A DNA stretch of 64,000 nt from Bacteroidetes bacterium ADurb.Bin008. GTDB lineage: Bacteria > Bacteroidota > Bacteroidia > Bacteroidales > Tenuifilaceae. The translations under genes and the position numbers were made by a program. Shown here piece after piece: positions 63,557-64,000 of the stretch. The notes beneath the pieces are model-generated. The model worked only from the letters and a program-made list of their open reading frames with translations, made no database searches and was not told where the DNA came from. Location of the stretch: assembly GCA_002071445.1 (NCBI GenBank), contig MWFE01000042.1, forward strand, positions 1-64,000, written 5' to 3'. The first letter of the stretch is position 1. Each line of letters begins with the position of its first letter.

Positions 63557-63856
63557 AAAACCAAATAGTTTGTAAGAACTTATAACCAAATGCTTTGCAT
63601 AGACAACTTGCCAACGATTTAAAACTTTTGAAAAGCGTAAAATTGTATTCTGTTATCTATATCGAAGTCTCCTGTTGTCTGCCCTCAAAATTAGTTTAAA
63701 TCTTCGCCTTCCATCAAAATCTTCATCATCATATAAAGGCATTTTATCAAAATCAATTCCTTAAAATAATTGTAACTTGGTCAGGCTTTTTCATTAAATT
63801 TAACCAAAATGCTCATAGCGTTAGGGTTTCCATTATTCCAATAAACACCAGTAAAC

Positions 63857-64000
63857 ATGGAAACAATCAATGGGTTATTAGATTTTTTAAAACAGGTTGT
63901 CATTACAACTTTAAGTCAGCTGTTTTGGCTGCTGGGGCTACTTTTCGTTTTTGGGTTTCTGCTTTACATTTTTGCAAGGTTAACAAGGATAACCTATGTT
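63857..64000 (+). CDS. Membrane protein, partial (cut by window end)
   Basis: The ATG at 63857 opens a frame that runs to the window edge without stop: 48 residues with a hydrophobic helix (about 21-40, L-F-W-L-L-G-L-L-F-V-F-G-F-L-L) followed by R-L-T-R-I-T-Y-V. The rest lies outside. No family can be named from this much. Confidence 0.5.
   Translation, partial: METINGLLDFLKQVVITTLSQLFWLLGLLFVFGFLLYIFARLTRITYV

Overview
The window looks like a 64 kb chromosomal segment from a member of the Bacteroidota, most likely class Bacteroidia. The evidence is a gliding/type IX secretion (T9SS) type B C-terminal domain on a 2.7k-residue PKD protein followed by a PorP/SprF gene, a fused SecDF, a Bacteroidota-type putative porin, the futalosine menaquinone genes mqnD/mqnB, and many start codons preceded by the Bacteroidota -7 promoter element TAnnTTTG rather than a Shine-Dalgarno sequence. 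Genus and species cannot be named from this. I recognised no rRNA, tRNA, CRISPR array, complete insertion sequence or prophage.

Layout. 0-2.6 kb: a sodium/solute symporter and a small toxin-antitoxin pair bracketed by two related hairpin repeats. 2.6-9.1 kb: two overlapping lipoprotein genes and an exported tricorn-type protease. 9.1-9.8 kb: a gene-free stretch packed with short perfect palindromes. 9.8-19.0 kb: the giant PKD protein and its PorP/SprF partner. 19-29 kb: housekeeping and envelope genes (Fe-type superoxide dismutase, DUF1573 protein, aminotransferase, TrmN6 methyltransferase, LolD ATPase, saccharopine dehydrogenase, NamZ muramidase, RNase HI, LolC/E permease, a degenerate acyl-carrier-like protein). 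29.1-35.7 kb: a TetR-TolC-adaptor-RND efflux operon ending in a PII-like gene. 35.9-44.5 kb: a Nudix CoA pyrophosphatase, MltF transglycosylase, porin, and a MacA/permease/TolC export operon without its own ATPase. 44.6-51.7 kb: GlmM, a POT/MFS transporter, an ECF sigma factor, RmuC, a GT2 glycosyltransferase and a retropepsin-like protein. 51.9-59.6 kb: SecDF, TatA, an RluB-type pseudouridine synthase with a very long disordered N-terminus, a small lipoprotein, Der and Era. 60-64 kb: a Mn-type superoxide dismutase, MqnD/MqnB, an outer-membrane beta-barrel protein and the start of a membrane protein cut by the window edge.

The dominant theme is the cell envelope: secretion (SecDF, TatA, T9SS client and PorP/SprF), lipoprotein trafficking (LolD and LolC/E-type permease), two tripartite export systems, and wall turnover (MltF, NamZ, GlmM). 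I did not find an unmistakable new multi-gene system. The most unusual items are the PII-like protein at the end of the RND operon, the acyl-carrier-like protein without the modifiable serine, the ATPase-less MacAB-like operon, the LPP20/TPR lipoprotein pair, the giant PKD protein, and the palindrome cluster at 9.1-9.4 kb. All function calls come from reading motifs by eye; no database search was run.
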